NCBI GenBank assembly: GCA_026387935.1
Contig: JAPLKU010000013.1
Coordinates: 186,001-250,000, forward strand
Direction of reading: 5' to 3'
DNA length: 64,000 nucleotides
Source: Gemmatimonadota bacterium
GTDB taxonomy: Bacteria; Gemmatimonadota; Gemmatimonadetes; Gemmatimonadales; Gemmatimonadaceae
The notes under the pieces were generated by a model. It was not told the origin of the DNA. It saw only the letters and a list, made by a program, of their open reading frames with translations, and ran no database searches. Position 1 is the stretch's first letter, and each line of letters starts with the position of its first letter. The translations under genes were made by a program, and so were the position numbers. Below are positions 56,009 through 64,000 of the stretch, one piece after another.

Positions 56009-57888
56009 TACCCGACGAAGTCATCGAACAGGTGCAGAGCGCGGCCGACATCGTCGCGATCATCGGCGAGCATGTGAAGCTCAAGAAGGTGGGCTCGGTA
56101 TTCCGCGGGCCCTGCCCATTCCATCAAGGCACGAACGCCAACTTCTCCGTGGTGCCGCGCGGTGGGTATCACTGTTTTGTCTGCCACGAGAAAGGCTCCG
56201 TCTTCACCTTCGTCCAGAAACGCCTCGGGATGAACTTCGCGGAGGCCGTCAAGTACGTCGGCGAGAAGTCGGGCATCGAAGTGCGCGAGGTGCAGCGCAA
56301 GCGCGAGGGCCCCGACCCGCGTGAGCCCCTCTGGGAGATCATGGCGACCGCCTCGGCCTGGTTCCGCACGACCCTCTGGGAGAGCGACGCCGGTGCGCAG
56401 GCGCGTGAGTACCTCGCCAAACGAAAGGTCTCGCGCGAAACCGCCGACAAATTCGGTCTTGGCTATGCGCCGCACGAAATCGGCTTGATGCGTGGCTACC
56501 TGAGCGGGCTCGGGTTCAGCGACGAACGCTTGCTCGACGTGGGCCTGCTCGTGAAGCGGGAGGAGCAGGACGAGCCGCGTCCGCGTTTTCGCGACCGCCT
56601 CATCTTCCCGATTCTCGACGCCGCGGCGCACACGGTTGGGTTCGGCGGACGCCTGCTCGGGCCGGGCGAGCCGAAGTACCTGAACTCGTCGGAGAGCAGC
56701 GTCTTCTCGAAAGGACGCTTGCTCTACAACTACTCGTCAGCGCGGCATGCCATTCGTCGAGCAGAACGCGTGGTCCTGGTGGAGGGATACTTCGACGTGG
56801 TCCGCATGGTGGACGCCGGCCTCGAAGAGGTGGTCGCGCCGATGGGCACGGCCCTCACCGATGACCAAGCCGATCTCATCGCGAGGAGTGCTACGACGGT
56901 GTTTCTCCTCTATGACTCTGACGCGCCCGGGCAGAAGGCGAGCTTTCGGTCGGCGGATGTGCTGCTCTCGCGCGGCGTCACCGTGCGCATGGTGACACTG
57001 CCAGAGGGTGAGGACCCCGACACGTTCGTGCAGCGCCATGGCGGCGCCGCTATGGAAAAACTGCTCGACCAGGCGCTTGATGTGTTTGATCGCAAAGTGC
57101 AGTTACTGGAGCGCGGCGGATGGTTTGCCGATCTCCAACGGAAGCGTCGCGCCCTCGATCGGCTCATGCCGACCATTCGCGCGACGACAGACCCGATCAC
57201 TCGCGACCTCTATTTGGCACGGACCGCGCAAGCGGCTGGAATTGAGCGCGATGTCCTCGTGCGCGAACTTGAGCTGCTGCCGCGGCGCGCACGCGGGCGG
57301 CCCGCACCACCCGCGCCCGCGCCATCCCTCAGGCCAGGTGGCATCGCACCGCGCCATTCGCCCGAACTCATCGTGCAGGTGGAACATGCGCCTGAGAGTT
57401 CCGCCGAACGCGAGCTCCTGCGCGTGATGATCCTCCACCCTGATCTGGTGGACAAGGTGATCGAGGACGTCGCTCGCGTGGAAACGGACGACACCGTCGA
57501 AACGGAAGAAGCGCTCGAGCCCGTCACCGGGCCTACGCCGGTCGTCCGCGACCCGGTGTACGCAACGATTTTTGCCGAACTCTCGTCCGGCGGCGACCTT
57601 TCAATTGAAGCGCTGGCCGAGCGGCTCGGGCCGCTGGAGAACTCGGTGGTTGAGGAATTGCGCTCGGAACCCGGGGCCGTCGTGGACCCGGCGCGGTCCA
57701 TTTCGGACGCCATCCGGATGCTCAAGGCGCGGGCGCTCCGTGAACGCATTGATGAGCACGCAGGTATGCTCCGGTTAGCGGGCGAGGACGAAAAAAACGC
57801 GCTCCTCAGAAAAACTGAAGCGCTGCGGAAGGAGTTGGCGGCAGTAGGCGGCAGAGATTGGCGCAGCGTACGACGGCTGAACACGTAA
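56005..57888 (+). CDS. dnaG: DNA primase DnaG
   Basis: DnaG makes RNA primers at the replication fork. In its 627 residues, the N-terminal zinc domain has Cys37, His40, Cys57 and Cys60 (CPFHQ and YHCFVC). The TOPRIM core has VVLVEGYFDVVRMVDAGLEE and VFLLYDSDAPGQKASFRSAD with the metal-binding acids. The C-terminal helicase-interaction region is divergent, as usual. The GTG start overlaps the mutS2 stop (GTGA). rpoD, often next to dnaG, is not present. Confidence 0.97.
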   Translation: MIPDEVIEQVQSAADIVAIIGEHVKLKKVGSVFRGPCPFHQGTNANFSVVPRGGYHCFVCHEKGSVFTFVQKRLGMNFAEAVKYVGEKSGIEVREVQRKREGPDPREPLWEIMATASAWFRTTLWESDAGAQAREYLAKRKVSRETADKFGLGYAPHEIGLMRGYLSGLGFSDERLLDVGLLVKREEQDEPRPRFRDRLIFPILDAAAHTVGFGGRLLGPGEPKYLNSSESSVFSKGRLLYNYSSARHAIRRAERVVLVEGYFDVVRMVDAGLEEVVAPMGTALTDDQADLIARSATTVFLLYDSDAPGQKASFRSADVLLSRGVTVRMVTLPEGEDPDTFVQRHGGAAMEKLLDQALDVFDRKVQLLERGGWFADLQRKRRALDRLMPTIRATTDPITRDLYLARTAQAAGIERDVLVRELELLPRRARGRPAPPAPAPSLRPGGIAPRHSPELIVQVEHAPESSAERELLRVMILHPDLVDKVIEDVARVETDDTVETEEALEPVTGPTPVVRDPVYATIFAELSSGGDLSIEALAERLGPLENSVVEELRSEPGAVVDPARSISDAIRMLKARALRERIDEHAGMLRLAGEDEKNALLRKTEALRKELAAVGGRDWRSVRRLNT

Positions 57889-57919
57889 TTATTTCACCAG
57901 CTACACAGGGAGGCAGTAC

Positions 57920-58636
57920 GTGGCGACGGAATTGCAGGCGCTGTTGGCATTGCAGGAAGACGACGTCATTATCCGCGGGCTCGAAGAGCGCCTCGCGCTC
58001 CTGGAACCGCGCATTCGGGAACTCGACGGACGGAGGACGCGGATTCTCGACGCCATCGCGCGGTCGACTGCCGCCGCCGAGGTCGAGGAGAAGAAGCAGG
58101 CGCACCTCCGCGACAGGATTGCCGAGCACAAGCTGCTGATTGAGAAAAACAAGGCGGCGATGGACGTCGTCCAGAACATCAAGATGGCAACGGCTGCCGC
58201 TGCACAGATGGAGCAGGCGATGAAGATTGTCGCCACGGAGGACAGTGATCTCCTTGCGATCAACCGGCGACTCGAAGACGTTCGTGGCTCGCTCGCGAAC
58301 CAGCAGGGTGAACTGGCCGCACTCGAAACCGAGCAGGAAGCTGCGCGCGCCGACGTGGCGGCACAGCAGGGCGTGATTGACGCCGAGATGAACGAGGCGA
58401 TGGCGAAGCGCACGATTGCGGCGAAGGAAGTGGCCGCGTCGCTCCTCGACAAGTACGATCGGATTCGAAAGCGGAAGATGGCCGATGCGGTGTTCGCGAT
58501 GCGCGGGATGTCGTGTGGCAACTGCGATACCGCCATTCCGATGCAACGCCGGCACGTCATGACGTCCACCGAAGCGATTGATCTCTGCGAAGCGTGCGGC
58601 GTGCTGATGTACTTCACGCCGGCGGAAAGGGTTTAA
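57920..58636 (+). CDS. Coiled-coil protein with C-terminal zinc ribbon (CT398/DUF164 type)
   Basis: This 238-residue protein is made of a long antiparallel coiled coil (residues about 5-175; LEERLALLEPRIRELDGRRT and on) and a C-terminal C4 zinc ribbon (GMSCGNCDTAIP, LCEACGVLMYF). The family is widespread next to dnaG or rnhA-type genes. A chlamydial member has been linked to sigma-54 and type III secretion, but no general function is settled. AGGGAGG lies seven bases before the GTG, a strong ribosome-binding site. Confidence 0.9.
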   Translation: MATELQALLALQEDDVIIRGLEERLALLEPRIRELDGRRTRILDAIARSTAAAEVEEKKQAHLRDRIAEHKLLIEKNKAAMDVVQNIKMATAAAAQMEQAMKIVATEDSDLLAINRRLEDVRGSLANQQGELAALETEQEAARADVAAQQGVIDAEMNEAMAKRTIAAKEVAASLLDKYDRIRKRKMADAVFAMRGMSCGNCDTAIPMQRRHVMTSTEAIDLCEACGVLMYFTPAERV

Positions 58637-58644
58637 GAGGGTCC

Positions 58645-60363
58645 TTGAGTTCACGGCGGCGGCCTGACGCCAGATGGGAGCTGGCGGATCCGCCCGATGC
58701 GGCGGCGGCGCAGTCTCTCGCCTCTACGCTATCGTTGCCGTTGGCGCTTTCGCAGCTGTTGGTGACGCGCGGATATGGTGCTGATGGCCGGGCCAAGCGG
58801 TTCCTCCGCCCCTCTCTCGATCAGCTGAGCGATCCATGGCTGCTGGCCGACATGGGCGTCGCCGTCGCGCGACTCTCGGTCGCGATCATGCAACGCGAGA
58901 TCATCCTCGTGCACGGCGACTACGACGTGGACGGGATGTGCTCTACCGCTCTCATCACGCGCTCACTGCGCGCGCTCGGCGCGCAGGTCTCGCCGTTCAT
59001 CCCCGACCGTCAGCGCGACGGTTACGATTTGGGCCCCGCCGGAGTCGAAGCGGCCAAACGCGCTGGCGCCAGAGTCGTCCTGACCTGCGATTGCGGGACG
59101 ACGGCAGTGAAGGCGGGCGACGATCTCGCCGCCGCCGGCATTGACCTCATCATCAGTGATCACCATTTGCCCGGCGCAACGCTGCCGAAGGCGCTCGCGA
59201 TCCTCAATCCCCGGCGCGTGGATGACACGTCGCCCGACAAGGACCTTGCCGCCGTGGGCGTGGCGTTTAAGCTCGCGATGGCGCTCACGAAAGCGCTCGA
59301 TGGCAATGTGAACGTCGTCCTCAACCAGCTCGACCTGGTCGCGCTTGCGACCGTGGCCGACGTCGCACCGCTGCGCGGCGAGAATCGCGTGTTCGTGCGG
59401 CGCGGCCTCGCCCTGATGCGGGAGACGAAAAACCTCGGCCTTCAGGCGCTTATTCGTTCGTCGGGCCTCGATGGCAAAGAGATCACGGCTGGCCGCATCG
59501 GTTTCATTCTCGCGCCGCGTCTCAACGCGCTTGGCCGGATGGATCGTGCGCTGCTCGGCGTGGATCTCCTGCTCGCCGAAGACCAGGAACAGGCGACGAC
59601 CATCGCACGGCACTGTGAGGAGCGAAATCGCGAGCGTCAGGAGCTCGACCGCGCCATTCTCGAAAGCGTCATGCGCCGCGTGGATGCGCTCGACCTCGAC
59701 GACACCTGGGGCATCGCGCTCGCCGACGAAGGCTGGCATCCCGGAGTGATAGGCATCGTTGCGTCGCGCGTGGTCGAACAAACTGGTCGCCCAACCTTTC
59801 TCGTCGCCGTGAACGACGGAGTCGGAAAGGGGTCAGGCCGCTCCATTCCGGCGTTCGACCTGCATGCAGCGCTTGGCGAGTGCTCGGATCTGCTGATCAA
59901 GCATGGCGGGCATCGCGCCGCGGCCGGCCTTACGATTGCTCCTGAACAGATGCCGGCGTTCGCCGAGCGGTTCAATGAAGTGGCACGTGGCCGCCTCACC
60001 GAGCGCGATCTTATGCGAGTCGTACATGTCGATGTGGCGCTGCCCATTTCCGAGGCCACGGCTGAGCTGGAGAAGCTCCTTCGAAACTTTGAGCCGTTCG
60101 GCATCGGTAATCCGGGGCCGACTTTTTCGGCGCATGGCGTTCGCGTTGCGACGTCGGCGGCGAAGATTGGCGCCGACGGCGTGAAGTTCTCCGTTGATGG
60201 TGCCTCCGGCCCGGTGGAGGCCGTGGGGTGGGGGCTCGCGCCGCGCGCGGCGGAACTCGCCGTGGGCAGGAGCGTCGATCTCGCCTATCGCATTGAGCGC
60301 AACGTGTTTCGAGGGATGGAACGCCTGCAGCTCGCGATTCTCGACTTTCGGCCCGCGGCATAG
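58645..60363 (+). CDS. recJ: Single-stranded-DNA-specific exonuclease RecJ
   Basis: RecJ degrades single-stranded DNA 5' to 3' in RecF-pathway repair. From TTG 58645 the protein is 572 residues; this start is nine bases past the preceding stop, with AAGAGGG just before it. The frame is also open from 58594. DHH-family motifs are HGDYDVDGMCSTALI (Asp92, Asp94, Asp96), CDCGTTA, ISDHHLPG and NPRRVDD. The DHHA1 domain has FLVAVNDGVGKGSGRSIPAF and KHGGHRAAAGLTI, and an OB fold ends the protein (FEPFGIGNPGP). Confidence 0.95.
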   Translation: MSSRRRPDARWELADPPDAAAAQSLASTLSLPLALSQLLVTRGYGADGRAKRFLRPSLDQLSDPWLLADMGVAVARLSVAIMQREIILVHGDYDVDGMCSTALITRSLRALGAQVSPFIPDRQRDGYDLGPAGVEAAKRAGARVVLTCDCGTTAVKAGDDLAAAGIDLIISDHHLPGATLPKALAILNPRRVDDTSPDKDLAAVGVAFKLAMALTKALDGNVNVVLNQLDLVALATVADVAPLRGENRVFVRRGLALMRETKNLGLQALIRSSGLDGKEITAGRIGFILAPRLNALGRMDRALLGVDLLLAEDQEQATTIARHCEERNRERQELDRAILESVMRRVDALDLDDTWGIALADEGWHPGVIGIVASRVVEQTGRPTFLVAVNDGVGKGSGRSIPAFDLHAALGECSDLLIKHGGHRAAAGLTIAPEQMPAFAERFNEVARGRLTERDLMRVVHVDVALPISEATAELEKLLRNFEPFGIGNPGPTFSAHGVRVATSAAKIGADGVKFSVDGASGPVEAVGWGLAPRAAELAVGRSVDLAYRIERNVFRGMERLQLAILDFRPAA

Positions 60364-60371
60364 GCCCGCTC

Positions 60372-60893
60372 ATGCGCATCATTGCCGGCGAATGGGGCGG
60401 GCGCACCATCAAGGCGCCAAAGGGCAGGGATGTGCGCCCGACGTCGGATCGTGCGCGCGAAGCGTGGATGAGCATCGTTCATCCCATTCTCGTGGATGCC
60501 CGCGTGCTGGACCTCTTTGCGGGCACTGGTGCCCTGGGCCTCGAAGCCCTCTCTCGCGGTGCGGCGTGGGCGGATTTTGTCGAGCTGTCGCCGCGCACGG
60601 CGCGCAACCTGGAAGAGAACATCGAGGCGTTGGGCGCTGCCGCGCGGTGCAAGGTCATGCTCACGGACGCCGTCGGATTCGCTGCGAATCTTGCCAAGGC
60701 GGGAACGCGCTACGAGGTGGCCTTCGCTGACCCGCCCTACAACAAGGGCCTCGCGGTCGCCGTGGCCGGCCTCTGGCTAGCTGCCCCATTCGCGACGATC
60801 TTCGGGGTTGAGCACGAAGCCACGGTGCCGTTGCCTGCAGGGGGCGACACCCGTCGCTACGGAGATACCGCGATTACGATTTACCGGACCTGA
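60372..60893 (+). CDS. rsmD: 16S rRNA m2G966 methyltransferase
   Basis: RsmD methylates G966 of 16S rRNA. The 173-residue protein has the family opening MRIIAGEWGGRTIKAPKGRD, then RPTSDRAREAWMSI, SAM motif I LDLFAGTGALGLEALSRGA and the catalytic FADPPYNKG near residue 120. The start is an ATG eight bases after recJ. As in many bacteria it precedes coaD. Confidence 0.95.
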   Translation: MRIIAGEWGGRTIKAPKGRDVRPTSDRAREAWMSIVHPILVDARVLDLFAGTGALGLEALSRGAAWADFVELSPRTARNLEENIEALGAAARCKVMLTDAVGFAANLAKAGTRYEVAFADPPYNKGLAVAVAGLWLAAPFATIFGVEHEATVPLPAGGDTRRYGDTAITIYRT

Positions 60894-60894
60894 T

Positions 60895-61380
60895 ATGCCT
60901 ACTGTCGCTCTCTACGCCGGCTCCTTCGATCCGATCACGAATGGCCACACCGACCTGATCCGCAGGAGCCTCGGCTTCGTGGATCGGTTGATTGTGGCCG
61001 TTGCGGTGAACAAGACCAAACAGCCCCTGTTCACGGCCGAAGAACGCCTGTCACTCATCACGACCGCCCTCGCCGAAGAACCGCGCGTCGAGGTGAAGAG
61101 CTTTCAGGGCCTCCTCGTCAACTTCGCGCGCAGGGAGAACGTGCGCATGATCATCCGCGGCCTTCGCGCCATGGGCGATTTCGAGTACGAATATCAGATG
61201 GCCCTGATGAACCGCCATCTGGCGCCGGAGCTGGAGACGGTGTTCATGATTCCGTCACTCGATACTACCCACGTCAGCTCGAGCCTCGTGCGTGAAATCG
61301 CCAAGTTTGGCGGCGATGTCGGGAGCCTGGTCCACCCTGTGGTAGGCGAGGCCCTGAACACCAAGTTCAAGAACGGTTAG
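60895..61380 (+). CDS. coaD: Phosphopantetheine adenylyltransferase
   Basis: CoaD makes dephospho-CoA from 4'-phosphopantetheine and ATP, the penultimate step of CoA synthesis. The 161-residue protein has the T/HxGH nucleotidyltransferase site AGSFDPITNGHTDLIRRS, VAVAVNKTKQPLFTAEER, IIRGLRAMGDFEYEYQMALM and THVSSSLVREIAKFGGDV. ATG 60895 is the start, one base after the rsmD stop; the open frame further upstream overlaps rsmD and is ignored. Confidence 0.97.
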   Translation: MPTVALYAGSFDPITNGHTDLIRRSLGFVDRLIVAVAVNKTKQPLFTAEERLSLITTALAEEPRVEVKSFQGLLVNFARRENVRMIIRGLRAMGDFEYEYQMALMNRHLAPELETVFMIPSLDTTHVSSSLVREIAKFGGDVGSLVHPVVGEALNTKFKNG

Positions 61381-61422
61381 TTACTTTCCCATTCATACTC
61401 TGCTTCCGGGAGCCGTACTCCA

Positions 61423-61755
61423 ATGAGCTTCTCCGTCTCAAAGATGGGCGACGTGACCGTGGTCGAGGTCGAAGGCCAGCTCATCGTCGGCAACCGACAG
61501 GATCTGAAGCAGAAAGTGCTCGATGAAGTGGAGATGGGCGCGAAGAAAGTGCTGATCGACTTCGCGCGCACCGGCTACATCGATAGCTCCGGCCTCGGCG
61601 TCCTCGTGTCGCTCGCCAAGCGAATCCGTGACGCCGGCGGCGAACTCCGCCTCGCCAATCTGCACGACGAACTGCAGACGCTGTTCGAGCTCACGAAGCT
61701 CGACACGCTCTTCCAGATCTCGAAAACCCGCGAGCACGCACTCGAGAGTTTCTAG
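61423..61755 (+). CDS. Anti-sigma factor antagonist, STAS domain
   Basis: This 110-residue STAS protein is of the SpoIIAA/RsbV type. It competes with a sigma factor or other target for the anti-sigma kinase. TGYIDSSGLGVLVSLAKRI holds the phosphorylation site; by alignment with SpoIIAA the target is Ser56. GGGAG, about eight bases before the ATG, is a fair ribosome-binding site. The kinase and the phosphatase follow in the same operon, so the three form a partner-switching module. Confidence 0.93.
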   Translation: MSFSVSKMGDVTVVEVEGQLIVGNRQDLKQKVLDEVEMGAKKVLIDFARTGYIDSSGLGVLVSLAKRIRDAGGELRLANLHDELQTLFELTKLDTLFQISKTREHALESF

Positions 61756-61756
61756 G

Positions 61757-62176
61757 GTGGCGATTGGTGAATCACTGGACTTTCGCATCCCCAGCGACGT
61801 TCAGTACATCGAAGGCGTAGTGGGTGAAGTGGTCGCGCGCTGTCAGGCGCTCGCATTCTCGCGGCGCCACACGGCGCTGAACGTCCCGGTCGCCCTTACC
61901 GAAGCGCTCTCCAACGCGATTCTCCGCGGCAACGGCGACACCGTGGGCCGATCAGTCTCTGTGCGCGTCGAGATCGACGATGTGCAGCTGGTCGCAGAGG
62001 TGCGCGACGACGGCGATGGGTTTGACCTCGACGCCTGTACCGAGGACGCGACGCTTCCGGAAAATGTGATTCGGGAAGATGGGCGCGGCCTGTTTCTGAT
62101 GCAGAAGCTGATGGATCGCGTCGAGCGGTTCCGCGACGGAGGGAACGTCGTCCGGCTTGTCCTCATGCGCGGCTAG
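61757..62176 (+). CDS. Anti-sigma factor / serine kinase (GHKL ATPase, RsbW-like)
   Basis: This 139-residue protein is a HATPase_c domain of the SpoIIAB/RsbW class. ALTEALSNAILRGN is the N box with the catalytic Glu and the Mg-binding Asn; DDGDGFDLD is the G1 box; EDGRGLFLMQKLMDRVE is the G2 region. It should phosphorylate the STAS protein encoded just upstream and bind a partner. The GTG start lies one base after the STAS stop. The expected sigma factor is not encoded nearby. Confidence 0.9.
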   Translation: MAIGESLDFRIPSDVQYIEGVVGEVVARCQALAFSRRHTALNVPVALTEALSNAILRGNGDTVGRSVSVRVEIDDVQLVAEVRDDGDGFDLDACTEDATLPENVIREDGRGLFLMQKLMDRVERFRDGGNVVRLVLMRG

Positions 62177-62181
62177 CCGCC

Positions 62182-63477
62182 ATGGACGAGCTCGAACGCG
62201 CGCGACACGAGATTCGCCTCACGGCCAACGCCCTGGCCGAGAGCTGGGAAGAGATCAATCTTCTCTATTCGATTGGTGAGATTCTCGGCCGTACCGTCAA
62301 TCTCGACGACGCGGCCGGCACCATCCTCAACGAGATTTCGGAAACGGTCGCGGCCGACTTGGGCGCCATCTATGTGCACGACGCCGCCCGCGGTCTGCTT
62401 GTCCCGATTGCTGCAAAAGGTGTCGCGCCGGCCGATGTGGGCTCGGTCCCTATCGACGACACGACGACCATCGTGGCGCAGGTGTTTCGCGAGTCCACTC
62501 CACGCCTTTTCGACCCCACCGATGCTCCGTCGCCTTACGAAGTGCCGGTGCGGCGCGGGCAGACGCTCGGCTTGCCCATTACCTGGTCAACGCCGAAGGG
62601 CAGCATCGGCCTTGGCGTCGTCACGCTCTCTGCGCCGCGATTTGACCGGAACTTCACAGCCGGCGACCTGAAGCTTGTCGCTGCGATTGCGTCGCAGATC
62701 GGGACGGCTATTCAGATCACGCGACTCGTGAAGGCGTCCGTGGCGCAAGAGCGCCTCGAGCATGAGATGCAACTCGCCCACGATCTGCAGATGCGCCTCC
62801 TGCCGTCACCCAGCGTGCTCGCGCCCGAGTGGACGTGCGCGGCGCGCGTGGAGCCGGCACGTTCAGTCGGCGGAGACTTCTACCATCTGTTCAAGCTCAC
62901 CGACGGCCGGATTGGTGTGTTGATCGGCGATGTGTCGAGCCATGGCTATCAAGCCGCACTGATCATGGCGCTGACCATGAGTGCGATGGCGATTCATGCG
63001 CAGAAGGGCGACGATCCGGCAACGACGATTGCGGCGCTGCGCACGACGATTGCCGATGAGCTCAATGAGACGGACATGTTTCTCGCGCTCTGCTACTGTG
63101 TGCTCGACCCCGCGAAGGGTGAAGTGTGCTGGGTGAACGCCGGGCAGCCGCATGCGTTCACCATGACTGCCGACGGAACGCTCACCCGGTTGCCGGCCAC
63201 CGATCCGCCGCTCGGCATGGCGTCGGAGCGCCCGCACCAGGCGACCCGACCGTGGAATGCAGCGACCGACTCGCTCGTGCTCTTCACCGACGGGGTGCCC
63301 GATGCGCGTGACGCGCATGCGAAGACCCTCGGCGAGGCGAAGGTGCTCGAGGTGATCAAAGCGCGCCGAAACGATCAGCCAGAACGCATCGTGGACGGCG
63401 TCTTCGCCTTGCTCGAAGGGCATATGGGCGCTGTGGCTCCGCCGGACGATCAGGCGCTCCTCATCGTTCGCACCTAG
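62182..63477 (+). CDS. GAF-domain PP2C-type phosphatase (RsbU/SpoIIE-like)
   Basis: This 431-residue protein begins with a short helix, then a GAF sensor domain (about residues 25-185), a linker helix (VAQERLEHEMQLAHDLQMRL) and a SpoIIE-type PP2C domain (about 210-430). The metal-binding acids are visible in SVGGDFYHLF, LIGDVSSHGYQAALIM, LVLFTDGVPDARD and PPDDQALLIV. It is expected to dephosphorylate the STAS protein and so switch partners in response to a signal bound by GAF. The signal is unknown. Confidence 0.92.
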   Translation: MDELERARHEIRLTANALAESWEEINLLYSIGEILGRTVNLDDAAGTILNEISETVAADLGAIYVHDAARGLLVPIAAKGVAPADVGSVPIDDTTTIVAQVFRESTPRLFDPTDAPSPYEVPVRRGQTLGLPITWSTPKGSIGLGVVTLSAPRFDRNFTAGDLKLVAAIASQIGTAIQITRLVKASVAQERLEHEMQLAHDLQMRLLPSPSVLAPEWTCAARVEPARSVGGDFYHLFKLTDGRIGVLIGDVSSHGYQAALIMALTMSAMAIHAQKGDDPATTIAALRTTIADELNETDMFLALCYCVLDPAKGEVCWVNAGQPHAFTMTADGTLTRLPATDPPLGMASERPHQATRPWNAATDSLVLFTDGVPDARDAHAKTLGEAKVLEVIKARRNDQPERIVDGVFALLEGHMGAVAPPDDQALLIVRT

Positions 63478-63498
63478 GACACGAAGAGTGGCCGCGTA

Positions 63499-64000
63499 AT
63501 GCCGGCGCCGCGCAAACGATTCGGGCAGCACTTTCTCACCGATCCGCGGATTCTTGCGCGCATCGCTGATGCGCTCGAGATAACGCCGGGCGACAGCGTG
63601 GTCGAGATTGGCCCGGGGCGTGGTGCGCTTACGGAGCCGCTGATTGAGCGAGTGGGCCCCTCGGGACGGCTGACCGTGATTGAGGTGGATCGCGATCTCG
63701 CGACAGCGTTGCGGGCGGGGTACGCGCTGCATCCCGAGTTCACCTTGATCGAGGGCGACGCACTCAAAACACCGTTCGCGCCTGCCGGTGCCAGTGAAGG
63801 CGGCCGCTACCTATTGGTCGGAAATATTCCGTACAACATTACCACGCCGATTCTGTTCAAGGCGCTCGAAGCGCCGCGCGCCGAGCGCATGGTGTTCATG
63901 ATCCAGCGCGAGGTGGCGGAGCGGCTCGCCGCAGCGCCGGCGAGCGAGGCGTACGGCGCGCTCTCAGCGAATGCCCAGGCACTGGCGACGATCGAGATTC
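63499..64000 (+). CDS. rsmA: 16S rRNA A1518/A1519 dimethyltransferase, N-terminal part (3' end outside window)
   Basis: RsmA (KsgA) dimethylates two adenines at the 3' end of 16S rRNA. Only 167 residues are in the window. RKRFGQHFLTDPRILARIAD is the family start, VVEIGPGRGALTEPLIERVG is SAM motif I, VIEVDRDLA is motif II and LVGNIPYNITTPILFK holds the catalytic NIPY motif. The ATG at 63499 is 21 bases after the phosphatase stop. The frame is open to the end of the window. Confidence 0.96.
   Translation, partial: MPAPRKRFGQHFLTDPRILARIADALEITPGDSVVEIGPGRGALTEPLIERVGPSGRLTVIEVDRDLATALRAGYALHPEFTLIEGDALKTPFAPAGASEGGRYLLVGNIPYNITTPILFKALEAPRAERMVFMIQREVAERLAAAPASEAYGALSANAQALATIEI

Noticed and set aside
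1-64000. CRISPR arrays, insertion sequences, phage genes, rRNA genes
   Set aside because: No regularly spaced direct repeats, transposase, integrase or rRNA signatures were found in either strand.

Overview
The window is a 64-kb stretch of a GC-rich bacterial chromosome made almost entirely of core housekeeping genes. The best fit is a diderm member of the Gemmatimonadota or a close relative. This is an inference from several things: TPR and beta-propeller-type protein remnants, a mycobacterial Sdh1-like succinate dehydrogenase anchor, heptose (LPS) genes, TatA, lipoproteins, frequent GTG/TTG starts and a general lack of strong Shine-Dalgarno sites. No rRNA, CRISPR array, insertion sequence or prophage was found. 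Two tRNA genes are present.

Layout. 1-5.5 kb: histidine utilisation (hutH partial, hutU, a radical SAM gene, a coiled-coil membrane protein gene, hutI). 5.6-7.5 kb: a broken TPR gene, a polyprenyl synthase, a DUF4321-like protein and tatA, closed by a bidirectional terminator. 7.5-9.3 kb (minus strand): a PpiD-like foldase. 9.4-15.3 kb: a TPR protein, aroQ, an M24 peptidase, accB, a PilT-derived gene that has lost its ATPase core, and accC. 15.6-21 kb: ftsK, a YraN-like gene, recA, recX. 21-23.8 kb: a two-subunit molybdenum hydroxylase. 23.9-31.6 kb: alaS, a small gene, gmhA, an SDR, cca, a ZIP transporter, a glycosyltransferase. 31.9-37.4 kb: rarA, a LEA-type lipoprotein, fabF (minus), hflX and two minus-strand tRNAs (Val, Met). 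37.5-43.8 kb: a DUF1330 gene, a frameshifted gene, the heptose-7-phosphate kinase, asparaginase, a lipoprotein, a carboxymuconolactone-decarboxylase-like gene, obg, dprA. 44-49.6 kb: hemW, hrcA, dnaJ, prmA, rsmE, a HIT protein. 50-53.4 kb (minus): sdhC-sdhA-sdhB. 53.5-64 kb: mutS2, dnaG, a zinc-ribbon protein, recJ, rsmD, coaD, a STAS / HATPase / SpoIIE-type phosphatase partner-switching set and rsmA (cut by the window end).

How the genes fit together. Most are chained in same-strand operons with ATGA/GTGA stop-start overlaps. Replication and repair genes dominate (ftsK, recA, recX, rarA, dprA, mutS2, dnaG, recJ), with translation and ribosome-maturation genes (alaS, cca, hflX, obg, prmA, rsmE, rsmD, rsmA), envelope genes (gmhA, heptose kinase, glycosyltransferase, tatA, PpiD-like) and central metabolism (hut, acc, sdh, coaD).

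Most unusual signals. (1) A dispersed GC-rich repeat, core close to TGCCGGTACGGCGGGAG, often as an inverted pair. It occurs between genes and also in frame inside coding sequences. (2) A recurrent hexamer TAGATT just upstream of at least seven transcription units, including both tRNAs; it looks like the -10 element and in several cases sits so near the start codon that the mRNA would be leaderless. (3) An intact reading frame between accB and accC that joins the N-terminal end of PilT to its C-terminal end with the whole ATPase core missing, and a second gene (TPR) reduced to its two ends. (4) An AT-rich island with a 28-nt dyad before hemW.
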